A stretch of 13,226 nucleotides of DNA, from the NCBI GenBank assembly GCA_937995555.1, contig CALKJX010000140.1:1-13226 (forward strand), given 5' to 3'. The translations under genes and the position numbers were made by a program. The notes beneath the pieces were generated by a model that searched no databases, was not told the origin of the DNA, and worked only from the letters and a program-made list of their open reading frames with translations. Each line of letters opens with the position of its first letter. Positions within the stretch are counted from its first letter, which is position 1. Below, in pieces: positions 13,199 to 13,226 of this stretch. This stretch comes from an uncultured Elioraea sp. (GTDB taxonomy: Bacteria; Pseudomonadota; Alphaproteobacteria; Acetobacterales; Acetobacteraceae).

Positions 13199-13226
13199 TT
13201 ACGCCCCCACCTCGGCCACGGCCAGC
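13199..13226 (-). CDS. C-terminal end of an upstream phage gene (partial)
   Basis: A minus-strand frame enters from the right edge and reads LAVAEVGA followed by TAA, three bases before the gp36-like start. In Mu-like phages the gene before gp36 is a head protein (gp35-like or the major head subunit). Eight residues are too few to identify it. Confidence 0.45.

Overview
The window is the 3' half of the late (structural) region of a high-GC prophage or phage, read almost entirely from the minus strand, so gene order runs from right (13226) to left (1). Two Mu-type head-completion proteins (gp36/DUF1320-like and gp37/DUF1834-like) are followed by a long, non-contractile tail module: tail tube, tail assembly chaperone, tape measure and tail tip. 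No sheath, spike or baseplate wedge genes are present. This combination is typical of Mu-like transposable siphophages such as the B3/D3112 group. The host is probably a high-GC proteobacterium; the sequence does not fix the genus.

Layout in transcription order: end of an upstream head gene (13226-13199); gp36-like (13195-12767); gp37-like (12767-12339); tail tube (12342-11593); coiled-coil protein (11596-11228); 48-residue single-membrane-segment protein (11231-11085); tail assembly chaperone G (11070-10663) with a -1 frameshift-extended GT form ending at 10466; tape measure (10450-6671); 1144-residue tail-tip protein (6674-3240); small tail-tip protein (3243-2914); hub-like protein with a C-terminal carboxypeptidase-regulatory-like domain (2891-1662); proline-hinged 206-residue terminal protein (1655-1035). 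Many junctions are ATGA, GTGA or TGATG overlaps, so the block looks like one translationally coupled operon.

The left kilobase differs. It is visibly less GC-rich and holds a two-gene cassette with its own near-consensus sigma-70 promoter. The spacer of that promoter is a perfect 19-bp palindrome, and a second inverted repeat lies over the predicted transcription start. The genes are an acidic 140-residue protein of unknown function and a 60-66-residue HTH regulator. This is the organisation of an autoregulated phage cargo operon (anti-CRISPR/Aca-like) or of a toxin-antitoxin pair with the regulator second.

Left of the cassette, 162-248 carries four copies of an 18-bp motif (three direct, one inverted). 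Next to Mu-like genes these are good candidates for transposase-binding sites at the right end of the phage, with the outermost copy beginning TG. Positions 1-161 would then be flanking DNA.

The two strongest discoveries are the programmed frameshift site in the tail chaperone (T TTT TTC followed by a stable hairpin) and the regulated cargo operon at the phage end.
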